Shown: one piece after another, positions 8,107-17,555 of the stretch
How positions within the stretch are numbered: the stretch's first letter is position 1
Layout: every line of letters begins with the position of its first letter
Source of the DNA: Phycisphaeraceae bacterium
GTDB taxonomy: Bacteria > Planctomycetota > Phycisphaerae > Phycisphaerales > Phycisphaeraceae
Assembly (NCBI GenBank): GCA_020831765.1
Contig: JAFIFY010000160.1
Span: forward strand, 1 to 59,686
DNA: 59,686 nucleotides
Direction of reading: 5' to 3'
Notes under the pieces: model-generated
Seen by the model: the letters and a program-made list of their open reading frames with translations, nothing else
What the model was told of the DNA's origin: nothing
Database searches by the model: none
Made by a program: the position numbers and the translations under genes

Positions 8107-9420
8107 TTAACCGGCGTCCTGCGATTCCCGCTTCCCGGCCTGCTTCTTCTCCGCGAGGTGATGCACAGCGTCTCCCGGTCCGGGCCAGCCCAGGAGCCGC
8201 TCGACCGGCATCCAGCGAAGAAGCACCATCCACAGCACACCGGGAATCAGCCACGGCCAGTTCATTTCAATCAGACCCATCCAGAAGGCGACGCCGCCAC
8301 CGGTCACCGCCAGCAGCCATCGCAGAACCAGACCCCTGCCGACCTTGCGTTCGCCATGCAGCACGATCCACACATACGCGGGGAAGACCACGCCATACGC
8401 CGACAGGAACATGCGATAGACCCACTCCAGCCAAGACATGCCCCAGGGCGACATCGGCGCATCCAGCGCGGTGGATGCGCCCATCTGCCGGGCCAGCAGA
8501 TAAGCGGCGACCATCGACAGGACGATCACCGCGAACACGCCATATTGCGACCGCCCGGCCCGCATGGCTCGCTCAAAGTGCAGGATCAGCGTCGTCCCCG
8601 CCTGCGTCACCAGATGAATCATCAGGAGCCCGATCATCACCAGGGTGACGCCACTCTGAAAGATGATCGAAGTATCGGCCTGCGTTCCGCCAAGCCTTCC
8701 GATCAACGCCTCGGGCGTGAGCAGCCGAACGATGGTGTGGGCGTAGGCATGGCTGAAAACGATCATCAGCAGGAAGAAGACGCCGAATCCAAGCCCGAAC
8801 GCCAGACGCGCCGACCCTCGACTCAGCCGTTGTCTGGCTTCATGGAAGGTGGGGTCCAGATAAGGGCAGAGGGCAAAGCCGAAGATGCATACCGCCAGCA
8901 GGGAAACCAGCGATCCCACGCCGGCCGATCCCATCCAGGACTGGCTCTGGATCAGTGGCACTTCCGTCCGCCAGACCCAGTAGACCAGCAGCCCGGCCGA
9001 AAAGGCCCAGACCAGAAACGTCGCCAGGAGCTTGAGCTTTTCCGAGTGCCGCACCAGGCGAAAGATCACCAGGAGCGCACCAGCCGCGGCGGCGATCCAA
9101 TAGCCAGTCTCGGCAAAGCGCGGCAGCACCCAGGAAATGAAGAAAACCTGAAAGGCCAGCGTCACGATCGAGAAGGCCACCATCGCGTGCCGATGCTCAT
9201 GGCAGAGCCGCTGACTCAATGCGCCATCCCGGATCACCCATGCCATGGCCATTGCGCCGATCACATTGGGCACGGCGAAGATGTACCAACTCCATGGCCC
9301 GAAATCCCGCAACAGGATCGCGGGAAGAAACATGCCGATGCACCATGTCCAGGATGTGGCGAGAAAAAACCCCCAGGCAAGCGGGGTGAACCAACCAGAA
9401 CCAGTCATGCCCTGTTTCAT
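8107..9420 (-). CDS. Polytopic membrane protein, possible transporter
   Basis: A 437-residue protein with roughly eleven to twelve hydrophobic segments and a charged C-terminal tail. ATG 9420 gives MKQGMTGSGWF; a GTG two codons upstream is an alternative. The N-terminal region (CIGMFLPAILLRDFGPWSWY, then IGAMAMAWVI) is reminiscent of LeuT-fold symporters, and CPYLDPTFH in the middle may lie at a broken helix. No family was recognised with certainty and no substrate can be suggested. It is transcribed toward the CPBP protease gene. The 159 bp to the divergent kelch gene must hold the promoters for both. Confidence 0.65.
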   Translation of the reverse strand: MKQGMTGSGWFTPLAWGFFLATSWTWCIGMFLPAILLRDFGPWSWYIFAVPNVIGAMAMAWVIRDGALSQRLCHEHRHAMVAFSIVTLAFQVFFISWVLPRFAETGYWIAAAAGALLVIFRLVRHSEKLKLLATFLVWAFSAGLLVYWVWRTEVPLIQSQSWMGSAGVGSLVSLLAVCIFGFALCPYLDPTFHEARQRLSRGSARLAFGLGFGVFFLLMIVFSHAYAHTIVRLLTPEALIGRLGGTQADTSIIFQSGVTLVMIGLLMIHLVTQAGTTLILHFERAMRAGRSQYGVFAVIVLSMVAAYLLARQMGASTALDAPMSPWGMSWLEWVYRMFLSAYGVVFPAYVWIVLHGERKVGRGLVLRWLLAVTGGGVAFWMGLIEMNWPWLIPGVLWMVLLRWMPVERLLGWPGPGDAVHHLAEKKQAGKRESQDAG

Positions 9421-9579
9421 GGCCACAGTCTAAACCAAACATCCACCTCGGCGGCAAGACGTCGGCCCATGCCCGTCCGATGACAACCCACGGCAATACG
9501 ACGGTGTGTAATCCCGTTGATCGGGGTAGAATAGGGATGACTCATCCGGATCAATCCCCCAAGCGCCGGAACCGCCACG

Positions 9580-10719
9580 ATGGATGCTTTTTTTCCTCGA
9601 TTTCGCTTCCGCGGCTTCCTGTTCCTCGCCGGTCCGGCGTTGGTACTTGCATGTCTGATGATTCTCCCGCTCGCCCGATCGTCGGTGTCCGGAGCGTTGG
9701 ATGCATCACCCGGCTGGATGCTCGCATCCCTGGCTGCCTCGGAATGGCAACCTCCGGAACAGCCCTCGCCACACGCCCGTATCACCTGGGAGCAGTTGAC
9801 CCCGGAAACACGCCCGCAAGCACGAAGCGGGCATGCCATGGCTTACGACTCCAAGCGCCAGCGCATCGTCCTGTTCGGCGGCGGCTCGCTGGATTGGTCC
9901 GAGCAAGGCCCGGTGCTGGACGACACATGGGAATGGGACGGCGAGAACTGGTCTCTCTCAGAGGCACTCGGGACCAGGCCTTCGGCCCGGACGGGGCACA
10001 CGATGGTCTACGATGCCGGCCGGGAAGCGATCCTGCTGTTTGGTGGTCGCGATGAAGAGGGGCGGTTGCTCGGTGATATGTGGAGCTACGATGGCCGGCA
10101 ATGGCGGCAACTTCGCATCCCGCAGACCCCTTCGGCGCGGGACCAGGCCACGATGGTGTTCGACCCCGCCCGGGAGCAGGTCACGCTGTTCGGCGGTCGG
10201 GAGGGCCCGCTTCGGGCCTCGAGCGAGACCCATGTCCTGATGGAACGCTCCTGGGGCCGCCGACCGGTGATCACTTCTCCACCGGGCCGTTACGGCCACG
10301 GCATGGCGTGGGATGACCATCGAAGGGTCGGCGTGCTTTTCGGCGGTACGCGGGGCGGTTTTCCAGCGCTCAATGACACCTGGGAATGGAACGGCGTCTC
10401 GTGGCAGCAGGCCACGGTCGAACAATCGCCACCAGCCGCCCGCGGCATCAGCATGGTCTACGATCCCGGAGCGCAGCGCGTGCTGATGTTCGGCGGTCGA
10501 TTGGTCGATCCGGACCAGCGCGGCTTCCTGGGCCTCTGGTCGTGGAACGGGGCGACCTGGCATCAGTTTGACGAGCGACGCCGGCCGCTTGATCGAGCCT
10601 ACGCCGCGATGGCGCTCGATACCGCGCGTAATCAGATCATCCTCTTCGGCGGCATGACCCGCGACAATCACCTTGCCGACACCTGGGCCATCGACCTGCC
10701 GGCGCCCCGCGGCCGATGA
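9580..10719 (+). CDS. Kelch-repeat protein with N-terminal signal/anchor
   Basis: A 379-residue protein with a hydrophobic N-terminal segment (residues 8-40) and then six kelch-type units of about 50 residues. Each unit has a pattern of R.GH.MVYD....... ILLFGG ...DTWEW(D/N)G..W, seen for example at HAMAYD...VLFGGG and HTMVYD...LLFGGR. Six units predict a single six-bladed beta-propeller outside the cytoplasm. Such propellers usually bind proteins or glycans; nothing catalytic is visible. The fourth unit lacks the DTWEW part and keeps only a degenerate strand. No Shine-Dalgarno sequence is obvious. It is separated by 196 bp from the downstream DUF445 gene. Confidence 0.8.
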   Translation: MDAFFPRFRFRGFLFLAGPALVLACLMILPLARSSVSGALDASPGWMLASLAASEWQPPEQPSPHARITWEQLTPETRPQARSGHAMAYDSKRQRIVLFGGGSLDWSEQGPVLDDTWEWDGENWSLSEALGTRPSARTGHTMVYDAGREAILLFGGRDEEGRLLGDMWSYDGRQWRQLRIPQTPSARDQATMVFDPAREQVTLFGGREGPLRASSETHVLMERSWGRRPVITSPPGRYGHGMAWDDHRRVGVLFGGTRGGFPALNDTWEWNGVSWQQATVEQSPPAARGISMVYDPGAQRVLMFGGRLVDPDQRGFLGLWSWNGATWHQFDERRRPLDRAYAAMALDTARNQIILFGGMTRDNHLADTWAIDLPAPRGR

Positions 10720-10915
10720 CCGCTCCGGCCGCTCCGGCCGCCCCGCCGCGAGGCTGACCAAGCCGACCCCTGACCCCGGGCACATTCCGCGTTGCCGGAT
10801 CATTGCCCACAATTGCCCGAAACATCGGACCCGGCTATTTTGATCGGCCCGTGCCGAATCCCGACTCGGCTGAATATTTCCGCAATCAATTTCCTGCTGG
10901 AGCGAATCAACCCAA

Positions 10916-12196
10916 GTGACGCCGACCGAGGTTCAGAACCTGCTTCAGCTCTGCCGCCAGGCCCCGACCCCCGTCGGCAGGCGATGGGCCGTGATGCAGT
11001 TGACCTGCATCGCGATCGTCTGGCTCACGCTGGCGATGATGGCCGTGATGATCATCGGCCAGTTCGCCGGCTGGTTTCATCCGGTCCACGGCATTGGCAA
11101 GCATCTGCTGCTGGGCCTGATCGGGGCATCGGTCGGTTTTCTGACCAATTACATCGCCATCCAGATGCTGTTTCAGCCCGAAGATGGCGGACAGAACCAT
11201 TGGCTTCGGGTGCTGACGCTCGGCCTGTGGCGGCAGGGACTGGTTCCCCGCCGCCGCCGCGAGTTGGCGCGGCGGATCGGTGACCTGGTGGAAGCCGAGC
11301 TATTGACGCCGCGCAAGCTGGTGGATGAGCTTTCGCGGGTGATCGATGCCCTTCTGGCGGATGAAGCGTTCCGGACCGGCCTTCGCAAGGACATTGAAAC
11401 CTTCCTCCGCCGCGCCCTGCCGGCGATCGTGGATCGGCTCACGCCGGAACTGATGGGCATGTTCTCGAAGGCATTGACCGAATCGCTCGATCAGAAAACC
11501 CTGGCCCGCTTTCTGGAATCGGTCATCGAACCCGAGGTCCGGGACAACCGCGAGGAGATCGCCGCGTTCCTGGCTCAACTGCTCCAGCGCCGCGCACCGG
11601 AAATCCGGCGGTTCGCCCAGCGACAGATCGAGAAGCGGGGATTCTGGGCGAAACTGGCGACGGGGATTCTGGAAACGGTGAACCTCATTGACTGGAACCG
11701 GCTTGAACGCACCATCGCCCAGGAGCTGGGCTCGCACGAGACGCGCGAGCAGATCAAGGCCCTGGTCATGAACGCCACGGAGAGTCTTCGCGATGAGATA
11801 CGCGAAAACCCCAAGTTCACCGCGATGGTCGATCGGCTCCGCCCGCGGCTGGAGACCGAGGCCCGTGAGATGGTCGGTCGATTCCTGAGCCATCACCTGC
11901 CGGACGCGATCCAGAAACTGCTCAATTCCCAGACGTTCTGGGAGTGGTTCCAGGGTGAGGGGCTGACCGTCTTCCAGGAAGAGGTCCGATCATGGCTGGA
12001 TACCCACGGCGTTGATCGGCTCGCGCCGCGGTTTGAGATCGGCCGACGGGTTGAGGAAGCGGTCAACGAGCTGGATATCCGGCAACTCAACGAGCAGGTC
12101 AACAAGGTGGCCGCCGACCAGTTGGGCGGCATTCAAGTGCTGGGTTTCGTGCTGGGCGGCATTCTGGGCCTGCTGGCGCCCCTGGCCCTGGGTTGA
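10916..12196 (+). CDS. DUF445 family membrane-associated protein
   Basis: A 426-residue protein read from a GTG preceded by GGAG (10899-10902). A transmembrane hairpin lies near residues 27-80, including ASVGFLTNYIAIQMLFQP, whose TNYIAI..LF..P pattern is the hallmark of DUF445 (YheB/YjiN) proteins. A long helical, coiled-coil-like region rich in charged residues follows. A final hydrophobic segment (VLGGILGLLAPLAL) sits at the C-terminus. The family is inner-membrane and of unknown biochemical function; the helical middle suggests scaffold-like behaviour. It converges with the first Kef gene with only 32 bp between the stops. Confidence 0.85.
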   Translation: MTPTEVQNLLQLCRQAPTPVGRRWAVMQLTCIAIVWLTLAMMAVMIIGQFAGWFHPVHGIGKHLLLGLIGASVGFLTNYIAIQMLFQPEDGGQNHWLRVLTLGLWRQGLVPRRRRELARRIGDLVEAELLTPRKLVDELSRVIDALLADEAFRTGLRKDIETFLRRALPAIVDRLTPELMGMFSKALTESLDQKTLARFLESVIEPEVRDNREEIAAFLAQLLQRRAPEIRRFAQRQIEKRGFWAKLATGILETVNLIDWNRLERTIAQELGSHETREQIKALVMNATESLRDEIRENPKFTAMVDRLRPRLETEAREMVGRFLSHHLPDAIQKLLNSQTFWEWFQGEGLTVFQEEVRSWLDTHGVDRLAPRFEIGRRVEEAVNELDIRQLNEQVNKVAADQLGGIQVLGFVLGGILGLLAPLALG

Positions 12197-12228
12197 GCGG
12201 TGACCCCCGGCCCGCCCGGCATCGCCAT

Positions 12229-13821
12229 TCACGTCGTGGTCGATGGCTCTTTCGCCGCGCCAAGCCGCTCATCGATCCACCTGAGCGTGGCATCGGCGGC
12301 GATCTCACTCTCAATGACCGGCAAGGCGCCCAGGATGGCCAGTTGCTCGGCCGCCTCGGCATCGAATGTCCGCAGCAGCACGGGCACATTGGCCTCCCAT
12401 GTGAAGCGAAGGAGCCTTTCGTTGTCGCTGATTCGCCGCATGGTTGAGATGATCACCCTCGCCTGCCGCGCGCCGGCATCGCGCAAAACCATGTAATCGG
12501 CCCCATCTCCACGAATCGCCTCGACACCTTCACGCTTGAGCTGATCCACGATCCCCGGATCATCGTCCACGACCAGAACGCGCCGCCCGCTTTCTTTAAG
12601 CCTCGGGAGGACATGGCGCCCGTTGGACCCGCAACCCAGAAGGAGTATGTGATCGTGGGGGCGCTCGGACAGTCCGAAGGTCGGTCGATCGGGTGAACGC
12701 GAAAGCCGCAGGCGCATCAACTGCCACGTCAGCCGATCGGTGGCGTAGAACGGCGTCAACACCATCGTGACCACCGTCACCACGGCCATGATGTGGAACA
12801 TCCGCTCATCGATGTGGCCTTGCGCTGTAGCCAGAAGCACGACGATCAGGGAGAACTCGCTGCATTGGGCCACCAGCAGACCACTCTCCGTGCCGACACG
12901 GCTGGAGAGCCCGATCCGACGGCTGACGGCGATCACCAGCGGCGGCGTGAGCACGATGACCATCACCGTCAGCAGCGCGGCCAACGCGAATTCATACGGG
13001 GTGAGCCAGACCAGGCTCGCTCCGAGGCTGACGAAAAACACCGCCTGAAAGAAATCCGCCAGTGAGTTGAGCTGCCCTCGAACCATGCCGTTGGACGGGA
13101 AACCCGAAAGCGATACCCCGGCCAGGAACGCGCCCACCACCAGCGGCAGGCCAAGCCAGACCGATGCGCCGATGAACGCGAACAGAATCGCCATCACCAT
13201 CAGCAACAGGCTTTCCTCATCCAGGTCCAGCTTAACGATCAGCCACGGGGTGATCCATTTCTGACAAGCCACCGCCATCACGATCAACACCAGCGTCTTG
13301 CCCAGTCCCTCGCCAACCCCCAACAGCCCACCCTCAACCCCGCTGAGCCCACCAAGCGCCACCACCACCAGAATGTCCTGAAGCAACAGCACACCCAGCA
13401 CCAGCCGCCCGAACGGCTCGAAGAACTGCTGCCGCGACCGCAACAGACTGACCACCACCAGGGTGGAACTGGCGGACAAGGCAAGCCCCATATACAGCGC
13501 TGTGCCCAGCTCATAACCCAGCAAAAGCACCACGCCCGCGCCGATCACGCCGATCAGAAGAAACTGAGCCAGCCCGACAATGCACGCCGCCCGCTTCTGC
13601 CTGCCCACACGACTTGGGTTCAACTCGGTCCCGGCGAAGAACACCAGAAACGCCAGACCCAGCATGAGCGCATCACGCAGGAGACCCTCATCCGGAAGTA
13701 GCCCGGTGCTCTTAAGCCCGATGCCGCCAACCAGCAGAAGCGGCACACCGGGAACCCGCAACCAACGCGCGGCGGCCAAACCGAGCGAAGCGGCAAGCAT
13801 GATGTAGAGCACAGTAAGCAT
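12229..13821 (-). CDS. Kef-type CPA2 cation/proton antiporter with TrkA-N domain (copy 1)
   Basis: A 530-residue protein. Residues 1-375 form a multi-helix CPA2 antiporter domain: FFAGTELNPSRVG near residue 65, ALSASSTLVVVSLL near 115, and LLQDILVVVAL near 147, where the Asp is the likely ion-binding residue. Residues 390-505 form a cytosolic RCK/TrkA-N nucleotide-binding domain beginning ILLLGCGSNGRHV with the acidic VVDDDP at the end of strand 2. Such proteins exchange K+ or Na+ for H+ and are gated by NAD(H) or glutathione adducts. No C-terminal TrkA-C domain is seen. It lies downstream of a second, longer antiporter on the same strand, with a tandem-repeat spacer in its leader. Confidence 0.85.
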   Translation of the reverse strand: MLTVLYIMLAASLGLAAARWLRVPGVPLLLVGGIGLKSTGLLPDEGLLRDALMLGLAFLVFFAGTELNPSRVGRQKRAACIVGLAQFLLIGVIGAGVVLLLGYELGTALYMGLALSASSTLVVVSLLRSRQQFFEPFGRLVLGVLLLQDILVVVALGGLSGVEGGLLGVGEGLGKTLVLIVMAVACQKWITPWLIVKLDLDEESLLLMVMAILFAFIGASVWLGLPLVVGAFLAGVSLSGFPSNGMVRGQLNSLADFFQAVFFVSLGASLVWLTPYEFALAALLTVMVIVLTPPLVIAVSRRIGLSSRVGTESGLLVAQCSEFSLIVVLLATAQGHIDERMFHIMAVVTVVTMVLTPFYATDRLTWQLMRLRLSRSPDRPTFGLSERPHDHILLLGCGSNGRHVLPRLKESGRRVLVVDDDPGIVDQLKREGVEAIRGDGADYMVLRDAGARQARVIISTMRRISDNERLLRFTWEANVPVLLRTFDAEAAEQLAILGALPVIESEIAADATLRWIDERLGAAKEPSTTT

Positions 13822-13850
13822 GGTTCAAACTCTGCCTGATCCCCCGCCCC

Positions 13851-13942
13851 CGGAAGTTTGTCCCCCGGAAGTCCGCCCCTGGAAGTTAGTCCCCGGGAGT
13901 TTGCCCTCGGAAAGTCTTCCACCGGAAACTTCACCCTCCGGC
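13851..13942. repeat. Degenerate 14-15 bp tandem repeat between the two antiporter genes
   Basis: Seven imperfect units with a CGGAAGTTTG-like core start near 13851, 13866, 13880, 13894, 13908, 13923 and 13938 (periods 15, 14, 14, 14, 15, 15). The block fills most of the 135-bp gap between the stop of antiporter 2 and the start of antiporter 1. On the transcribed (minus) strand the unit is roughly GGGGACAAACTTCC. The mixed period argues against a coding repeat. Its function is unknown. Confidence 0.7.
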
Positions 13943-13956
13943 CCCATTCGACACGT

Positions 13957-15708
13957 TCAGGACGAGTCATCTCCTTTCTCGCCTTGCTCCCCTTGTTCGC
14001 CTTGTTCGCCCGTGGCGTCTGGCTCCTGGCCGATATCGCCGTTCGGCGCCGCGGCGGCCTGCTTTATGTATGGTTCCAGTTCTTTCTCAAGAAGCCGGAA
14101 CGCCAGCCCCTTACCATCCATCAGAAAATCAGCGCCCAGCCTCTTGAGGTCCTCAACCACCGACCGATCAAACGCGTGGATCGCCACGGGCACACCGAAC
14201 TCCTTGCACCGGTAGGCAAAGAGGTTGTTGGTATCCTCGATCTGCAAAGCGCTGATGCCCATCCTGGCCCTCGCCAGCCCCGCTTCTTCGACGACGGACA
14301 GGTAATCCACGTTGCCGACCATGGTCAGGCACGGCAACCGAGCCAGCTTCCGCGCATCGGTATCGATGGCCAGCACAAGATGGCCTTTCCGGTGCAGGTC
14401 CGATGCCAGCCGTCGCCCGAGCGGGTTCATGCCCACGACCACCACATGATTGGAAATCTCCTCGGATGGCTCCTCATCCTCGGTCTGGCGCGCCCTGAAC
14501 ATGCGCAGCAATCCGAGCCGACGACATATCCCATACAGGCCGTGGTTGTAGAGGATCATGTACGCCGAAACGCCGATGGTCACCACACCGACAACCATGA
14601 CCAGCGATTCGATCTCGGGCAGGATCAGGCCCGTGGCCGTACCCATGGCCGCGAAGATGAAGGAAAACTCACTGATCTGCGCAACGGTCACACTGGTCAG
14701 GAAGCTGGTGCGTTCACCGTAGCCGCAGCGGGAGATGATCCAGATGAAGATGAAGGGATTGCCGATCAGAACGAACAGGGAAAGGACGATCGCGCTGAAC
14801 CATTCATCGGTCACAGCGCTCAGGTCCATTCTCGCGCCCAGCGAGATGAAGAAGATGGCGATGAAGAAGTTCATCAATGGATGAACCCGCCTTCGAAGGT
14901 CGTCGGCGTTGGAAAGCTGGGCGAGGCTCAAACCCGCCAGGAAGGCTCCGATCTCCAGCGAAAGGCCCAGAATCTCGGCCGCCTCGACGAAGATGAAGCA
15001 CCAGCACAACGCCCAGATGAAAAGCATCTGTGGCCAGGGGGCCGCCCAGCGGAACGGCCGCACCAGCAGATACCGCGACGAAAGCACCGCGACCAGCAGC
15101 AGGCCGCCCATGCCCACGAACGCGATCAGAAGGTCCAGCATCGTCTGGCTGATGCCCTGGGCCTCATCGGCGCGGCCGAGGCCGGCCAGGAAGGTGAGAA
15201 TCACCACGACCACCAGGTCCTGAACCAGGAAAATGCCCACCGCGATCCGGCCGTACAGCGAATGAAGCTCTTTCTTCTGGTCCAGCAGCTTGACGACCAC
15301 GACCGTACTTGAAAACGTCAGGGCAACGGCCAGGAAGATCGAATCCATGACCGCGAAGCCGAGCAGGATCGAGAGCACGAAGCCGCCCGCGGCCGTGAAG
15401 ACCACCTGCCCGATGCCCGCCAACACGGCCACCCGCCCGACATCGCGGATGCGTTCAAGGCTCAGTTCCAGCCCGACGAGAAACAGAAGCAGCGCAATGC
15501 CCAGTTCGCTGACCAGGTCCAGCGTCGATTGTTCGGTATCCGGTCCCGGCTTTTCGAGGATGAGGATGCCCAGAAGCGGCCCCAGCGCCAGCCCCGCCAG
15601 AATGTAGACCACGATCGAGGGCATCCGGATCAGGCGCGCCAGCAGCACCATCACCGCCGCGCTGATGATCATGATCCCGAGGGCCTGAATGACTTCCTGT
15701 TCGCCCAA
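13957..15708 (-). CDS. Kef-type CPA2 cation/proton antiporter with TrkA-N domain (copy 2)
   Basis: A 583-residue paralogue of the next gene. It starts at a TTG (15708) preceded by AGGAG at the right distance. The antiporter domain covers about residues 8-400, with LLLFLVGLELSLERI near 75, ALTFSSTVVVVKLLDQKK near 128 and FLVQDLVVVVIL near 157. An RCK/TrkA-N domain starts at VVVVGMNPLGRRLA near 417, with the acidic AIDTDA after strand 2. The C-terminal tail is hydrophilic and holds a perfect 9-bp microsatellite translated as GEQGEQGEQGEKGD. The two antiporters are too different to be a recent duplication. Adjacent placement suggests division of labour or hetero-regulation (inference). Confidence 0.85.
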   Translation of the reverse strand: MGEQEVIQALGIMIISAAVMVLLARLIRMPSIVVYILAGLALGPLLGILILEKPGPDTEQSTLDLVSELGIALLLFLVGLELSLERIRDVGRVAVLAGIGQVVFTAAGGFVLSILLGFAVMDSIFLAVALTFSSTVVVVKLLDQKKELHSLYGRIAVGIFLVQDLVVVVILTFLAGLGRADEAQGISQTMLDLLIAFVGMGGLLLVAVLSSRYLLVRPFRWAAPWPQMLFIWALCWCFIFVEAAEILGLSLEIGAFLAGLSLAQLSNADDLRRRVHPLMNFFIAIFFISLGARMDLSAVTDEWFSAIVLSLFVLIGNPFIFIWIISRCGYGERTSFLTSVTVAQISEFSFIFAAMGTATGLILPEIESLVMVVGVVTIGVSAYMILYNHGLYGICRRLGLLRMFRARQTEDEEPSEEISNHVVVVGMNPLGRRLASDLHRKGHLVLAIDTDARKLARLPCLTMVGNVDYLSVVEEAGLARARMGISALQIEDTNNLFAYRCKEFGVPVAIHAFDRSVVEDLKRLGADFLMDGKGLAFRLLEKELEPYIKQAAAAPNGDIGQEPDATGEQGEQGEQGEKGDDSS

Positions 15709-15883
15709 AAACCAACTCCTGATCGCTACCCGGTCATAAATTACTCGTTTTCACCGGTTCATGAAACCGCCCAGCGCCTCCGTGGCGATCCGATTCGACC
15801 ATCGCCGGCTTCCGCTTGGCCGCGCCCGGCTGATCGCTTATCCTGCCGACCTGCCCAGACCTCTTGCATCCAGGAGTTCGCCA

Positions 15884-16945
15884 TTGTCCCGTACGACCGT
15901 CGCCATCGAAAACGACCGATTTCTGATCAACGGCCGGCCCACCCTCGCCGGCCTTTCCTGGCGGGACATGCCGCTGGAAGGACTACTGCCCAACAGCCGG
16001 ATGGTGCAGGCGATCTTTGATGATGCCAATCCCCAGACTCGAAACCGCTGGGATTATCCCGACGGCCCCTGGGATGCCCAACGCAATAGCCGCGAGTTTC
16101 TGGCCGCCATGCCCACCTACCGGGCTCACGGGCTTCTGGCCATGACGCTGAACCTTCAGGGCGGAAGCCCGAAGGGCTACAGCCAGGAGCAGCCGTGGTG
16201 CAACAATCCCTTCGATCCCGATGGAACGTTCGGCGATGTCGCCCAGCCGTACCTGGAACGCCTCGGGCGGATCCTGGACCTGGCCGACGAGTTGGGGATG
16301 GTGATCATCCTGGGGATTTTCTACTTCGGCCAGGACCATCGGCTTGAAGACGATGCGGCCGTCCGCCGCGCCGTGGACCAGACGGTGGACTGGCTGATCC
16401 AGCGGGGTGACCGGCACGTGATGATCGAGGTGGGCAATGAGGTGGATAACGCCAAGTACACGCGCGATGCGATCCGGCGGGATGCCTGCCACGAACTGAT
16501 CGAGCAGGTCAAGGAGCGCTCACGCGGGAAGCTGGACACCCCCGCCGGACGGCTGCTGGTCTCCACCAGCCTGTGCGGCAATAAGGTTCCGCCCGATCGC
16601 TACGCCCAGTGCTGCGATTTCCTGCTGCTGCATGGAAATGGTGTGAGTGATCCCGACCGCATCCGGGAGATGGTCGACCAGACCCGCGCCCTTCCATCCT
16701 TTGGCGGGCAGCCGGTGGTGTTCAATGAAGATGACCACTTCGAGTTCGACCAGCCGGACAACAACTTCATCGCCGCGACCAGCCGTCATGCCAGTTGGGG
16801 ATATTTCGATTATCGAATGGAAGGTGAGGGATTCAGCGAGGGATACCAGAGCGTACCCGTCGATTGGACCATCGGCTCCGACCGTAAGCGGGGATTTTTC
16901 GGCCTTCTGGCCGGGATGAGCCGGGTCGATCCAGCCAAGCGGTAG
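15884..16945 (+). CDS. GH5-like TIM-barrel protein, probable glycoside hydrolase
   Basis: 353 residues read from a TTG at 15884, chosen because CAGGAG (15871-15876) sits 7 nt upstream and the folded part begins right after it; an in-frame ATG at 15761 adds 41 Arg/Pro-rich residues. The barrel is suggested by regularly spaced beta/alpha segments. Two candidate catalytic glutamates sit where clan A hydrolases have them: in MIEVGNEVDN (acid/base) and in VVFNEDDHFEF (nucleophile). An LSWRDMPLEGLLPNSR segment is near the N-terminus. No secretion signal is present with this start, so it would act on intracellular oligosaccharides. The exact family and substrate are unknown. Confidence 0.65.
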   Translation: MSRTTVAIENDRFLINGRPTLAGLSWRDMPLEGLLPNSRMVQAIFDDANPQTRNRWDYPDGPWDAQRNSREFLAAMPTYRAHGLLAMTLNLQGGSPKGYSQEQPWCNNPFDPDGTFGDVAQPYLERLGRILDLADELGMVIILGIFYFGQDHRLEDDAAVRRAVDQTVDWLIQRGDRHVMIEVGNEVDNAKYTRDAIRRDACHELIEQVKERSRGKLDTPAGRLLVSTSLCGNKVPPDRYAQCCDFLLLHGNGVSDPDRIREMVDQTRALPSFGGQPVVFNEDDHFEFDQPDNNFIAATSRHASWGYFDYRMEGEGFSEGYQSVPVDWTIGSDRKRGFFGLLAGMSRVDPAKR

Positions 16946-17001
16946 GCTGAAATCAACCTCAAGCCGCACCAACCCACCGAGCAGACCCGGAGACATGAAC
17001 C

Positions 17002-17508
17002 ATGCTCAACAACCTGCCCGAACTTCCTGAGCCGTACGCCGGACACTTTGCTCCGCTTCTTGAAGCGCTGCCCCTTGAGAAGGCCATGGAAAACCTGGTG
17101 GTCCAACGCTCCTCTGTTCCAGAATCGATCCGGTCCAAGGCCGCGGCGGTCATCGAGCAGATCACCGATCCCAAGGCCGCGTCCCTGGTGACGGCGGCCG
17201 CATGGCTTTACGTGGATGAGTTGGACCTGAGCCATCGCGCAAGCCAATCGATCGACACGCCCACCGGCAGCTATTGGCACGGCATCATGCATCGTCGCGA
17301 GGGCGATTTCTCCAACAGCCATTACTGGTTCAATCGCGTCGGCCGCGGTCACCCGGTCTTTGATCAGGTTGGCCACGGCTACGAGCCCCACGCCATGATC
17401 GACCAGGCCGAGGCGGCTCACGGCGGGCGCGGCGACAAGTCGCGCCTGGCCGACCTGCAACGCCGCGAGTGGTGGCTGCTGCTGGTTCACTCGCTGAGTG
17501 AACAATAG
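17002..17508 (+). CDS. Conserved hypothetical protein (YWHGIMHRREGD motif)
   Basis: A 168-residue soluble protein. The block GSYWHGIMHRREGDFSNSHY near residues 90-110 is strikingly rich in His, Trp and acidic residues and is followed by WFNRVGRGHP. From memory, this block is conserved among short planctomycete proteins of unknown function. Clustered His/Glu/Asp could bind a metal, but no fold is recognised. A GGAG lies just upstream of the ATG. It follows the GH5-like gene by 56 bp on the same strand, so the two may form one transcript ending at the hairpin at 17533-17555. Confidence 0.7.
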   Translation: MLNNLPELPEPYAGHFAPLLEALPLEKAMENLVVQRSSVPESIRSKAAAVIEQITDPKAASLVTAAAWLYVDELDLSHRASQSIDTPTGSYWHGIMHRREGDFSNSHYWFNRVGRGHPVFDQVGHGYEPHAMIDQAEAAHGGRGDKSRLADLQRREWWLLLVHSLSEQ

Positions 17509-17532
17509 CCGCCCGCCTGAGGTACGCATCTC

Positions 17533-17555
17533 CGGCCCGCCGGGGTGGCGGGCCG
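17533..17555. terminator. Bidirectional hairpin terminator between convergent genes
   Basis: A perfect 9-bp GC stem (CGGCCCGCC / GGCGGGCCG) with a 5-nt loop lies in the 47-bp gap between the conserved hypothetical gene (ends 17508) and kdsB (ends 17556 on the other strand). There is no T-tract on either side, so it may slow polymerase or block 3' exonucleases rather than act as a classical intrinsic terminator. Confidence 0.6.

Noticed and set aside
13858..15312. 484-codon plus-strand reading frame over the antiporter genes
   Set aside because: His/Asp/Gln-rich composition typical of the reverse complement of membrane-protein codons; no hydrophobic or catalytic motif.
17270..17292. TGGCACG...TGCAT resembling a -24/-12 promoter
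   Set aside because: Spacing is one base too long and it lies inside a conserved coding motif (YWHGIMHRREGD).
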